This document shows, in pieces, positions 1 to 5,917 of a DNA stretch of 6,065 nt. Position 1 is the first letter of the stretch, and every line of letters begins with the position of its first letter. This DNA comes from Gammaproteobacteria bacterium (GTDB lineage Bacteria > Pseudomonadota > Gammaproteobacteria > UBA6429 > Thiohalophilaceae), in NCBI GenBank assembly GCA_011052165.1, contig DRJN01000259.1, positions 1 through 6,065 of the forward strand. Direction: 5' to 3'. The notes under the pieces were generated by a model that saw only the letters and a list, made by a program, of their open reading frames with translations, did no database searches and was not told the origin of the DNA. The translations under genes were made by a program, and so were the position numbers.

Positions 1-327
1 GTCGCCTTTTCCCTGTTTAACCTGCAGGAACGCGGCCGTATCTTCATTGGCCATGGCGATGAAGTGTACGAAGGCATGATCATCGGCATTCATTCGCGCA
101 CCAATGATCTGGTCGTCAATCCCCTCAAGGCCAAGCAGTTGACCAACGTGCGCGCCTCCGGGACGGACGAAGCCATCACCCTGACACCACCTATCCGGCA
201 AACGCTGGAACAGGCGCTGGAATTTATTGATGATGATGAGCTGGTTGAAGTGACGCCGAAGAATATTCGCGTGCGCAAAAAACTGCTGGTGGAACATGAA
301 CGCAAACGGGCCGCCCGCGCCGGCTAA
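1..327 (+). CDS. typA: GTP-binding protein TypA/BipA, C-terminal end (5' truncated by window edge)
   Basis: This is the last 108 codons of TypA/BipA, a translational GTPase that binds the ribosome and acts in stress adaptation and ribosome assembly. The frame is open from base 1 and ends at TAA 325-327. What is visible belongs to the C-terminal domain specific to the family: the stretch reading GDEVYEGMIIGIHSR, then NPLKAKQLTNVRASGTDEA, then LTPPIRQTLEQALEFIDDDE and a basic tail ending KLLVEHERKRAARAG. These blocks are hallmark TypA sequence and are not found in EF-G or LepA. The GTPase domain lies outside the window to the left. The gene is followed by a repeat cluster whose first palindrome (363-404) begins 35 bases after the stop and could form the end of the transcript. 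Identification is firm; nothing unusual is seen in the visible part. Confidence 0.95.
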   Translation, partial: VAFSLFNLQERGRIFIGHGDEVYEGMIIGIHSRTNDLVVNPLKAKQLTNVRASGTDEAITLTPPIRQTLEQALEFIDDDELVEVTPKNIRVRKKLLVEHERKRAARAG

Positions 328-362
328 ATCAGCGTTCCAAATACCGAAGCATTTTGAGAACG

Positions 363-560
363 ACCGTTCGTACTGACCCCTTCGACAAGCTCAGGGCGAA
401 CGGTCAATTGATTCCCCCTTTACTCCTTCGACAAGCTCAGGACGAACGGTCAATTGATTCCCCTTACCCCTTCGACAAGGCTCTCCTGAGCGAAGCCGAA
501 GCACTCACAATTTGGAGGGAAGCTTACTCCAACTCCGTTCGTCCTGAGCGAAGTCGAAGG
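363..560. repeat. Cluster of CTTCGACAAGC-type extragenic palindromic repeats (left cluster)
   Basis: This gene-free stretch (328-629) is dominated by copies of a dispersed repeat with core CTTCGACAAGCTCAGG followed by (A/G)CGAACGGT. Copies seen: 379-417 and 425-463 (direct repeats with a 46-base period, one mismatch over 39 bases at 396/442), a variant at 469-502 containing the inverted half-sites CTTCGAC and GCCGAAG, and a copy in the opposite orientation at 535-560. The first copy folds with an upstream half-site: ACCGTTCG 363-370 pairs perfectly with CGAACGGT 397-404, with an inner CTGA/TCAG match. Repeats of this sequence are familiar as abundant intergenic repeats in many proteobacterial genomes, and their translations (PFDKLRANG, VRPERSR) recur as spurious proteins. 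They look REP-like. No REP-associated transposase gene is in the window. Confidence 0.88.
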
Positions 561-629
561 AGGGTTTAAACAAGCCAGTAGACAGTGTTTGATGTAGCTC
601 AAAGAGCGTAAGCAGCTACACTATAAACA

Positions 630-1580
630 ATGGAAACTCTGTACCCCGCCATCAAACCCTATGCGACCCATAGCATTGCTGTCGAAGATCCGCACATTCT
701 ATATGTTGAGGAATGCGGCAATCCCGAGGGTACCCCGGTTCTGTTTGTGCATGGCGGCCCCGGCGCGGGCTGTGAGTCCTGGCACCGCTGTTTTTTCGAT
801 CCCGAAGCCTGGCGTATTATTCTCTTTGATCAGCGTGGCGCCGGTCGCTCCCGTCCCCATGCCGAGCTTACCGGTAACCATACCCAGGCGCTGGTTGACG
901 ATATGGAAGTGATTCGCCACCAGCTGGGGGTGAAACAGTGGGTCTTGTTTGGCGATTCCTGGGGCGCAACATTATCGCTGATCTATGCCGAAACCCATCC
1001 GGAAAACGTGCGGGCGATGATTTTGCACGGGGTATTCCTCTGCCGGGGAAAGGAAATTGACTGGCTTTACCAGTATGGCGCCAGCCGCATCTATCCTGAT
1101 CTGTGGGAAGATTTCACCCGTCTGATCCCGGAAGATGAGCAGGATGATTTGCTCGCAGCTTACTACAAGCGCCTGACAGGGGATGATGAGATCCAGCGCA
1201 TGGCGGCGGCCAAGGCCTGGGCTATTTGGGAGGGGCGCACGGCCAACCTCAAACCCATGAAAAGTGTGCTGGAACACGTCAGCGATCCCTTCACCGCGCT
1301 CAGTCTGGCGCGCATCGAAACCCACTACTTCATGAATAACGCCTTTCTGAAAAACAACCAGATCCTGCGTGATGCGCATAAACTCAATGGCATTCCCGGC
1401 ACCATCGTCCAGGGACGCTATGACATGATCTGTCCCATGGAAAGCGCCTGGGAGCTATACCAGACCTGGACCATGGCCGAACTTTATATTATCCCCGATG
1501 CCGGCCACTCGGCCTCCGAAGCAGGGAGCGTGGATGCACTGGTCAAGGCCGCCCGCAATAGATTGAAAAAACAGTCGTGA
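630..1580 (+). CDS. pip: Proline iminopeptidase (prolyl aminopeptidase), alpha/beta-hydrolase, peptidase family S33
   Basis: A cytoplasmic serine peptidase that removes N-terminal proline from short peptides. The 316 residues match the usual family length (about 313-320). Motifs in order: HGGPGAG at 41-47 (oxyanion-hole loop), DQRGAGRS at 67-74, nucleophile elbow GDSWGA at 108-113 with Ser110, a helical cap domain around residues 140-235, Asp265 in GRYDMICP and His293 in AGHSASE, completing the triad. Glu201 (IWEGRT) and Glu230 (ARIETHYF) match the acidic residues that bind the substrate's free amino group in characterised enzymes. The more common nucleophile motif is GGSWGS; Asp109 and Ala113 are mild variants. 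ATG 630 is the first start after an in-frame TAA at 624-626, so the start is fixed, although no clear Shine-Dalgarno sequence precedes it. No signal peptide is present. It stands alone, between the repeat cluster and a convergent kinase gene. Confidence 0.93.
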   Translation: METLYPAIKPYATHSIAVEDPHILYVEECGNPEGTPVLFVHGGPGAGCESWHRCFFDPEAWRIILFDQRGAGRSRPHAELTGNHTQALVDDMEVIRHQLGVKQWVLFGDSWGATLSLIYAETHPENVRAMILHGVFLCRGKEIDWLYQYGASRIYPDLWEDFTRLIPEDEQDDLLAAYYKRLTGDDEIQRMAAAKAWAIWEGRTANLKPMKSVLEHVSDPFTALSLARIETHYFMNNAFLKNNQILRDAHKLNGIPGTIVQGRYDMICPMESAWELYQTWTMAELYIIPDAGHSASEAGSVDALVKAARNRLKKQS

Positions 1581-1663
1581 TCACCCTGAATCAGGGCACG
1601 CAATTCTGCCTTTGCATCTACGGCATCGTGCATCTTCCCACCCCAATCGAGTCGCGTATCGGC

Positions 1664-3346
1664 TTAGTAAAATTCGTGAATAACCTCGAATAAGCGTGCC
1701 CGGCTGACAGGTTTGGTGATGAAATGATCCATGCCGGCGGCAAAGCACTGATCACGTTCAATCGTAGTCGAATTTGCAGTCAGAGCAATAATGGGAATAT
1801 GTTTGCCTTGCTCTTCAATCTGGCGCCAGCGCCGGGTGACTTCCAGCCCGTTCATTTGTGGCATGCGCATGTCCATCAGCACCAAATCGATATCCGCACT
1901 TTTTTTCAGCGCATCGAGTGTTTCTTTGCCATTATTAGCATGGGTTACGCGATAGCCTTCCTGCTTAAGAAAGGTGCTGATCACTTTGGCAACAATGGGC
2001 GTATCTTCAGCAAGAAGTATGTGTATCTTTAACTTGCGTGCCGAGTCGCCTTCTGGCGCGCGGGATGAGATTTGTGTATGGGCAGAGCTGTCAACAACCG
2101 GTAATGGTAGTTTAAACCAGAAGGTACTGCCCTTGCCGTATACACTGTTGACGCCAATGCTGCCATACATCGTATTGACCAGCTTGGAGGAAATCGTCGT
2201 GCCCAGACCGGTACCATGACGCTGTTCGGCCGGGTCAGTCTGGCACTGGTAAAAAGGTTCGAAAATATGCTGCAACTGATCTTTCTCTATGCCGATGCCC
2301 GTGTCCTCAATTTCAAAATGCAGGGTATCAATATCACCCTTGTCATCAGGTTTGTGCACGGTGAGTCTGACATAGCCCTCATCGGTGTACTTGACCGCAT
2401 TGCTAATCAGGTTCAACAGGATCTGGCGCAGCCGGTTGTGATCGCCCACCACCATTTCGGGCAGGCCCGCCTGCAACTGGTATTCAAGGCGAATGCCTTT
2501 TTTATCCGTCTGCGGCAGAAAGATATTAACCACCGTTTTTACCACCCGTTCCAGGTTGAAAGGCGAATGGTCAAGCTGATATTTACCCGCCTCAATCTTG
2601 GATAGATCCAGCACATCATTGATCAGCGAGTGAAGAGTGACGGAGGATTCTTTTAGACCTTCAACGTAGTCTTTCTGGGTTTCATCCAGTTTTGTCTCCT
2701 CCAGTAATTCCGTCATCCCCAAAATACCGGTCATAGGCGTACGGATTTCATGACTCATGGTGGCGAGAAATTCGCTCTTGGCATAATTGGCGCGGTCCGC
2801 TTCCTGTTGTGCCCGTTTGATGCGGCCAATCATGATATTGAGATAAAAGGGCAGGGTAAGCATAAAAATAGAATAGGCAATGGTATCGATGCTGTGGGCC
2901 TGCCAGTTTCCGGTATAGAACACGATGAAGATGAAGGCGAAAAAACTGAGAATCGCAGTGGAGAAAAGTTCAACCCGCCCGTAGCGAACACCATAACCGA
3001 TATAAATCCAGGGGTAGAATAGAAACCAGGGGCTGAACGGACCACTTTCAGTGAGTAACATGACCGCACTGATCGAGGCCACATCGAAAGGAATGGTGGC
3101 ATATACGCGCCAGCGTGAGCGCGGTGTTTTAACAATGGAATAAAGAATAAAAAGACTGACCACAAGGAAAATGCCGGTAAACAGTAAATAGCCAAGATAG
3201 TTCCCGGGATAATAATCACTGTAGGCACCGATAAAAACCAGGGCCGTCACCGTAATCCAGATCAGCATACGCACGATAGCCTGACCGAATTCAGGATTAT
3301 CTTTGAATGACGATCTTGCAGTCAGGGAGAGGCGGGTGTCTGGCAT
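1664..3346 (-). CDS. RpfC-like membrane hybrid sensor histidine kinase (HisKA-HATPase-REC, no Hpt)
   Basis: A 560-residue inner-membrane hybrid kinase. Residues 24-174 hold five or six hydrophobic segments (roughly 24-41, 50-72, 83-98, 105-120, 127-145, 153-173) with short loops and no large periplasmic domain. The HisKA domain has the phosphoacceptor His199 in the motif MSHEIRTP. The ATPase domain has the N box (NLISNAVKYT, Asn312/Asn316), G1 (EDTGIGI, 347-353), F box (FEPFYQ, 362-367) and G2 (HGTGLGTT, 377-384). The receiver domain covers about 440-560: acidic Glu447/Asp448, phosphoacceptor Asp492 (LMDMRMP), Thr523 and Lys545. The N-terminal multi-pass sensor and the GTGLGTTI signature followed by GSTFWFKLPL are typical of RpfC, the DSF fatty-acid signal sensor of xanthomonads. 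RpfC normally ends in an Hpt domain; this protein stops after REC, and no rpfF, rpfG or DNA-binding regulator is adjacent. ATG 3346 is the first ATG after a stop at 3380-3382; only a weak GGAA lies upstream. The ligand is unknown and a DSF role is inference. Confidence 0.92.
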   Translation of the reverse strand: MPDTRLSLTARSSFKDNPEFGQAIVRMLIWITVTALVFIGAYSDYYPGNYLGYLLFTGIFLVVSLFILYSIVKTPRSRWRVYATIPFDVASISAVMLLTESGPFSPWFLFYPWIYIGYGVRYGRVELFSTAILSFFAFIFIVFYTGNWQAHSIDTIAYSIFMLTLPFYLNIMIGRIKRAQQEADRANYAKSEFLATMSHEIRTPMTGILGMTELLEETKLDETQKDYVEGLKESSVTLHSLINDVLDLSKIEAGKYQLDHSPFNLERVVKTVVNIFLPQTDKKGIRLEYQLQAGLPEMVVGDHNRLRQILLNLISNAVKYTDEGYVRLTVHKPDDKGDIDTLHFEIEDTGIGIEKDQLQHIFEPFYQCQTDPAEQRHGTGLGTTISSKLVNTMYGSIGVNSVYGKGSTFWFKLPLPVVDSSAHTQISSRAPEGDSARKLKIHILLAEDTPIVAKVISTFLKQEGYRVTHANNGKETLDALKKSADIDLVLMDMRMPQMNGLEVTRRWRQIEEQGKHIPIIALTANSTTIERDQCFAAGMDHFITKPVSRARLFEVIHEFY

Positions 3347-3376
3347 ATTTCTGCTGTTCCGGTTTAGAATGGATGG

Positions 3377-3480
3377 TATTCATCGTTGCATCAGTATTTG
3401 CACCATAGCCCCCTCTCCCTCTGGGAGAGGGTGGGGGTGAGGGGATAAAATAGATGCCAATACTGATGCAACGATGAATA
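3377..3480. mobile_element. MITE-like foldback element with perfect 22-bp terminal inverted repeats
   Basis: The left arm 3377-3398 (starting TATTCATCGTTGC) and right arm 3459-3480 are perfect reverse complements over 22 bases, enclosing about 60 bases that contain a second GC-rich hairpin. Both ends carry the dinucleotide TA, so the unit can be read as a 100-bp element (3379-3478) with 20-bp inverted repeats inserted at a duplicated TA, as Tc1/mariner-type MITEs are. It has no coding capacity. It fills most of the 171-bp region between two divergent genes, leaving about 30 bases before the kinase start and 37 before the ykgJ-type gene. A structured regulatory RNA or a large operator is the alternative reading. 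The palindrome is certain; mobility is inference. Confidence 0.72.
3409..3444. repeat. GC-rich dispersed hairpin repeat (CCCTCTCCC / GGGAGAGGG) with G-quadruplex motif
   Basis: CCCTCTCCC (3411-3419) pairs perfectly with GGGAGAGGG (3423-3431) across a three-base loop, followed by GTGGGGGTGAGGGG. This resembles a widespread intergenic repeat of proteobacteria whose minus-strand translation gives the recurrent spurious peptide LTPTLSQRERG. The plus strand has four G-runs: 3423-3425, 3429-3431, 3433-3437 and 3441-3444, with loops of 3, 1 and 3 bases, which fits the G3+N1-7 quadruplex rule. It sits in the centre of the foldback element at 3377-3480. Confidence 0.8.
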
Positions 3481-3517
3481 TATTTCTAATGCCTGATTAT
3501 CATACCGAGCACAATAA

Positions 3518-3931
3518 ATGTCATCCGCAAAATCAACCAAAGCCGAGATATCGACGGCCGGGGACAAATGCAGCCGTTGCCCCGGCGACAAGTGTTGCGA
3601 TTATATTACCCAGTCTATCGACACCCCGCGATCTATTTCTGATTTTGATCACCTGGCCTGGCAACTGGCGCACAAAAATGTGCAGATCTACAAGGACGAG
3701 GATGGCTGGTTCCTGCTACTGATGAGCCTGTGCCAATTTCTACAGAAAGACGGACGCTGTGGAATATATGAAACCCGGCCACAGTTATGCCGTGACTACA
3801 GCAACGATTACTGCGAGTTTGATGAACCGGCGGAAAAAAGTTTTCAGTTTTACTTCCGCAACTATCAGGAGCTGGATGCCTACTGCCGCAAACGCTTCAA
3901 GCGTTGGAACAAACGCTTCAAAAAGAAGTGA
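3518..3931 (+). CDS. YkgJ-type cysteine-cluster protein (putative zinc/iron-chelating, CxxCxxCC family)
   Basis: A small cytoplasmic protein of 137 residues in the YkgJ/UPF0153 family, whose cysteines are thought to bind zinc or iron; no reaction is established. Visible motifs are the N-terminal cluster Cys18, Cys21, Cys26, Cys27 (CSRCPGDKCC), then Cys72 (SLCQF), Cys81 in DGRCGIYETRP and Cys91 in LCRDY, all at family-typical spacing, plus extra Cys99 and Cys123. The C-terminus is strongly basic (RKRFKRWNKRFKKK), which could contact nucleic acid or simply be a tail. An in-frame TAA at 3515-3517 directly precedes ATG 3518, so this is the earliest possible start; the Shine-Dalgarno is weak. The gene is divergent from the kinase across the foldback element and convergent with the yrfG-like gene 34 bases downstream. 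Family assignment is firm; the molecular function is not known. Confidence 0.88.
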   Translation: MSSAKSTKAEISTAGDKCSRCPGDKCCDYITQSIDTPRSISDFDHLAWQLAHKNVQIYKDEDGWFLLLMSLCQFLQKDGRCGIYETRPQLCRDYSNDYCEFDEPAEKSFQFYFRNYQELDAYCRKRFKRWNKRFKKK

Positions 3932-3949
3932 CCGGTAAAATACGAGATC

Positions 3950-3966
3950 ACGATTATATTAATCGT
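3950..3966. other. AT-rich hairpin between convergent genes (possible weak bidirectional terminator)
   Basis: ACGATTA (3950-3956) pairs perfectly with TAATCGT (3960-3966) across a three-base loop. It lies in the 34-base gap between the ykgJ-type stop codon and the yrfG-like stop codon, touching the latter. The stem is AT-rich and no T-tract follows on either strand, so termination by it alone is doubtful. Confidence 0.3.
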
Positions 3967-4631
3967 CACTCCTCACTTAAATCAGGCATGATTTCACTGA
4001 AATCGTAAATCGCCCGAAATTCTTCCACGTCCTTTTCCGGGTTCTGGCTGTCGGGCTTGCGCACCGCCAGTAATTGAGAAATCCCGTAGCCTCGCGCCGA
4101 ACGCAGCACAGGCAGGCTGTCATCCACCAGCAAGGTGTGGTTCTTGTCAAATTCCACATCCTCCTCCAGCCTTCTCCAGAAATTTGAATCTTCTTTGGGC
4201 AGGCCAAAATCATGGGCGCAAATGATTTGATCCAGATGCCGCTGAATATGGGTGCGATCAAGTTTTAGCATCAGGCTTTTCTGGTGCGCATTGGTCACCA
4301 GCACCCGGCGTATGTTTTTCCGTTCCAGCCCATCGAGAAAATCAATCACATAGGGATGAATCGAAATCAGGTGATCCACTTCTGCCTTAAGCCGGGCAAT
4401 GTCCAGCCCCAAAATGCGAGACCAGTAATCCACACAATACCAGTCCATGGTGCCCTCGGCTTCACGAAAACGCGGCATCAGCGTGTCCTTGGCTTCCTGC
4501 ATCTCAAGCGAATGTTTCTCAGCATAGCGAAGGGGCACATGCTCCTGCCAGAAATAATTGTCAAAATTCAGATCCAGCAGGGTGCCATCCATATCCAGCA
4601 AAACCGTGCCGATAGTGTTCCAGTCAAGCAT
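3966..4631 (-). CDS. yrfG: YrfG-like GMP/IMP nucleotidase, HAD superfamily hydrolase
   Basis: A cytoplasmic 221-residue HAD phosphatase, close in length to E. coli YrfG (222), which removes the 5' phosphate from purine nucleotides such as GMP and IMP. Motif I is LLDMDGTLLDL with nucleophile Asp13 and acid/base Asp15; motif II is Thr113 in LVTNAH; motif III is Lys146 in GLPKED; motif IV is Asp170/Asp171 in LLVDDS. Family blocks shared with YrfG include FDNYFWQEHVP (23-33), DWYCVDYWS (63-71) and GLPKEDSNFW (143-152). The frame stays open 28 codons further upstream to an ATG at 4715, but that extension has no family similarity. ATG 4631 has a good GAGG ribosome-binding site five bases upstream and gives the family N-terminus, so it is chosen. 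The gene is divergent from cysQ. In Pseudomonas nudE lies between these two; here it does not. Confidence 0.92.
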   Translation of the reverse strand: MLDWNTIGTVLLDMDGTLLDLNFDNYFWQEHVPLRYAEKHSLEMQEAKDTLMPRFREAEGTMDWYCVDYWSRILGLDIARLKAEVDHLISIHPYVIDFLDGLERKNIRRVLVTNAHQKSLMLKLDRTHIQRHLDQIICAHDFGLPKEDSNFWRRLEEDVEFDKNHTLLVDDSLPVLRSARGYGISQLLAVRKPDSQNPEKDVEEFRAIYDFSEIMPDLSEE

Positions 4632-4636
4632 CTGCA

Positions 4637-4640
4637 CCTC
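4637..4640 (-). promoter_or_regulatory. Ribosome-binding site deciding the yrfG-like start
   Basis: On the minus strand GAGG is followed by TGCAG and then ATG 4631, a good Shine-Dalgarno sequence with five-base spacing. The upstream ATG at 4715 has no comparable site. This supports the 221-residue protein over the 249-residue reading. Confidence 0.7.
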
Positions 4641-4777
4641 AAGGTGATTTTGGTTTGTATCAGAGATTATAACTGAAGGCGCCATCAAAACCGTGGGCAG
4701 GATACAAAAATTCAACGTGCTTCACGGTGACATTACTGGCAGAATGAATCCATGCCTTTCGCCCCTGCCCCATACTC

Positions 4778-5593
4778 ATGAGTTCTTTCCGGATTAACAA
4801 ACGGGACATAGAAGCCCTGCTGGTCGAGGTGAAACAGATTGCTTATAAAGCCGGGCGGAACATCATGGAAATCTATGAGCAGGGCTTTTCGGTAGAAGAG
4901 AAAACCGATCATACCCCGGTCACAGAAGCCGATTTTGCCGCACACCGGGTTATTCTTGAAGGCCTGCGGGCGCTGACGCCGGATATTCCCGTTCTCTCGG
5001 AAGAATGTCCCCCTCCGCCCTTTCATGAGCGCGCCCGCTGGATTTGTTACTGGCTGGTTGACCCGCTGGACGGGACGCGGGAATTTATCCGCCGCAACGG
5101 TGAATTCTCGGTCAATATTGCTCTGATCGAGGGCCAGCGCCCCGTGCTTGGCACCATCTACGGTCCCGTCGTCGGTCGCCTTTACCATGCGGCCAAAGGC
5201 ATGGGCGCATTCAAAAAATCCGGCATTGACGATGCGCGGCCTATTCGCGTGCGTGAAAGCTGTCCCGAAAGAGTGGTGATTGCCGGTAGCCGCTCCTATT
5301 ACAGCGAGGAATTCAAGCAGTTTATTTCACACCTGCCCGACTATGACATTATCCCCATGGGCAGCGCCCTGAAATCCTGTCTGGTCGCCGAAGGCAAAGC
5401 CGATATCTATGCCCGCCTCGGACCCACATCCGAGTGGGACACCGCCGCCGCACAGATTATCGTCGAAGAAGCCGGCGGACAAATAACAAACACCCGGATG
5501 CAACCACTATGCTACAACACCCGGGAAGAATTACTCAATCCGCACTTTTTCGCCTTTGGAGACAAAAGTCGATGCTGGTCGAGATATCTGTAA
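4778..5593 (+). CDS. cysQ: 3'(2'),5'-bisphosphate nucleotidase CysQ
   Basis: CysQ hydrolyses adenosine 3',5'-bisphosphate (PAP), the by-product of sulfate assimilation and of carrier-protein phosphopantetheinylation, to AMP and phosphate. It is a magnesium-dependent, lithium-sensitive member of the inositol monophosphatase superfamily. The 271 residues are slightly longer than E. coli CysQ (246) but show every motif: TPVTEADFAAH at 46-56, Glu75 in LSEE, the metal-binding WLVDPLDGTREF at 92-103 (Asp95, Asp98, Thr100), GSALKSCLVAEGKADIY at 195-211 and GPTSEWDTAAAQ at 215-226 (Asp221), with the usual C-terminal FGDKSRCWSRYL. The in-frame TGA at 4745-4747 leaves ATG 4778 as the first plausible start, although no clear Shine-Dalgarno precedes it. 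The gene is divergent from the yrfG-like gene across 146 bases. A hairpin follows shortly after the stop. Family assignment is firm. Confidence 0.94.
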   Translation: MSSFRINKRDIEALLVEVKQIAYKAGRNIMEIYEQGFSVEEKTDHTPVTEADFAAHRVILEGLRALTPDIPVLSEECPPPPFHERARWICYWLVDPLDGTREFIRRNGEFSVNIALIEGQRPVLGTIYGPVVGRLYHAAKGMGAFKKSGIDDARPIRVRESCPERVVIAGSRSYYSEEFKQFISHLPDYDIIPMGSALKSCLVAEGKADIYARLGPTSEWDTAAAQIIVEEAGGQITNTRMQPLCYNTREELLNPHFFAFGDKSRCWSRYL

Positions 5594-5599
5594 AGAAAA

Positions 5600-5630
5600 G
5601 CCTGCTTGTTTCCGGTTAAAGTAGGCGTTT
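5600..5630 (+). terminator. Possible rho-independent terminator of cysQ
   Basis: GCCTGCTT (5600-5607) pairs with AAGTAGGC (5619-5626) over eight base pairs including one G-U wobble, with an 11-base loop, and is followed by GTTT. It begins six bases after the cysQ stop. The loop is long and the T-run short, so it would be a weak terminator. Confidence 0.4.
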
Positions 5631-5669
5631 CTGATACCCGTCCACTTAAGAATGCAACTGATTGAACAA

Positions 5670-5769
5670 CGGTTCATCCTGAGTCCCGTTCGACAAGCTC
5701 ACGACAGGCTTCGGCTTCGCTCAGGAGAGCCCTGTCGAATAAAAACCGTTCGTCCTGAGCTTGTCGAAG
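5670..5769. repeat. Cluster of CTTCGACAAGC-type extragenic palindromic repeats (right cluster, mostly inverted)
   Basis: Copies of the repeat seen at 363-560 recur here. A degenerate copy lies at 5670-5683, a partial one in left-cluster orientation (TTCGACAAGCTCA) at 5689-5701, a longer variant at 5708-5739, and a copy at 5746-5769 that is the exact 24-base reverse complement of 426-449. The variant 5708-5739 is the reverse complement of 471-502 with 31 of 32 bases identical. The cluster lies in the 5594-5940 gene-free stretch, about 75 bases after cysQ. A perfect 12-base palindrome, GTGAAGCTTCAC (5784-5795), follows closely. The repeats carry no coding content. Confidence 0.88.
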
Positions 5770-5810
5770 ATCTCACTACGAACGTGAAGCTTCACAAGTA
5801 ACCAGCTGTT

Positions 5811-5867
5811 AGTACCTTAGAAATGATTTTCTGTGCATTTTGCAGAAAATTATTTCGTGAAGGTACT
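5811..5867. repeat. AT-rich 57-bp foldback upstream of an exported-protein gene
   Basis: The left arm 5811-5833 (AGTACCTT...GAAAT...ATTTTCTG) and the right arm 5843-5867 are reverse complements apart from a 1-versus-3 base bulge and one mismatch, around a nine-base loop at 5834-5842. The outer block AGTACCTT/AAGGTACT (8 bp) and inner block ATTTTCTG/CAGAAAAT (8 bp) are perfect. It is unrelated in sequence to the other two repeat types in the window. It could be a small MITE, a large operator or an attenuator-like structure for the gene at 5941; the sequence does not decide. Confidence 0.7.
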
Positions 5868-5917
5868 TATCTTGTGGTTTATCCAGGTTAGGAACAGTTG
5901 TTCAGGGTTGAAAAATA

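Noticed and set aside
354..569. A 71-codon plus-strand open frame over the left repeat cluster
   Set aside because: Its translation (PFDKLRANG, RQAQDERS, VRPERSRRR) is simply the dispersed repeat read in different frames, a well-known source of spurious proteins. It has no ribosome-binding site or domain.
589..627. A sigma-70 promoter for pip (TTGATG at 589-594, TATAAA at 622-627)
   Set aside because: The two boxes are 27 bases apart, far from the 16-18 optimum, and TATAAA lies two bases before the start codon, so it cannot be a normal -10 box for this start.
1584..1596. CCCTG-AAT-CAGGG as a terminator between pip and the kinase
   Set aside because: The stem is only five base pairs, the loop is three bases, and no T-tract follows on either strand.
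3557..3586. GCCGGGG / CCCCGGC inverted repeat inside the start of the ykgJ-type gene
   Set aside because: A seven-base-pair stem with a 16-base loop lies within coding sequence, and codon constraint can explain it. There is no independent sign of regulation.
3391..3591. A 66-codon minus-strand open frame across the foldback element
   Set aside because: Its C-terminal part (YPLTPTLSQRERG) is the recurrent spurious translation of the GC-rich repeat and the rest is antisense to the ykgJ-type gene.
4632..4715. A 28-codon N-terminal extension of the yrfG-like protein from ATG 4715
   Set aside because: The good GAGG site lies inside it, just before ATG 4631, and family members begin at the latter. 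It is most likely 5' untranslated sequence.
4733..5188. A 151-codon minus-strand open frame opposite cysQ
   Set aside because: It is antisense to strongly conserved cysQ coding sequence and has no recognisable domain; long antisense frames are common in GC-rich genes.
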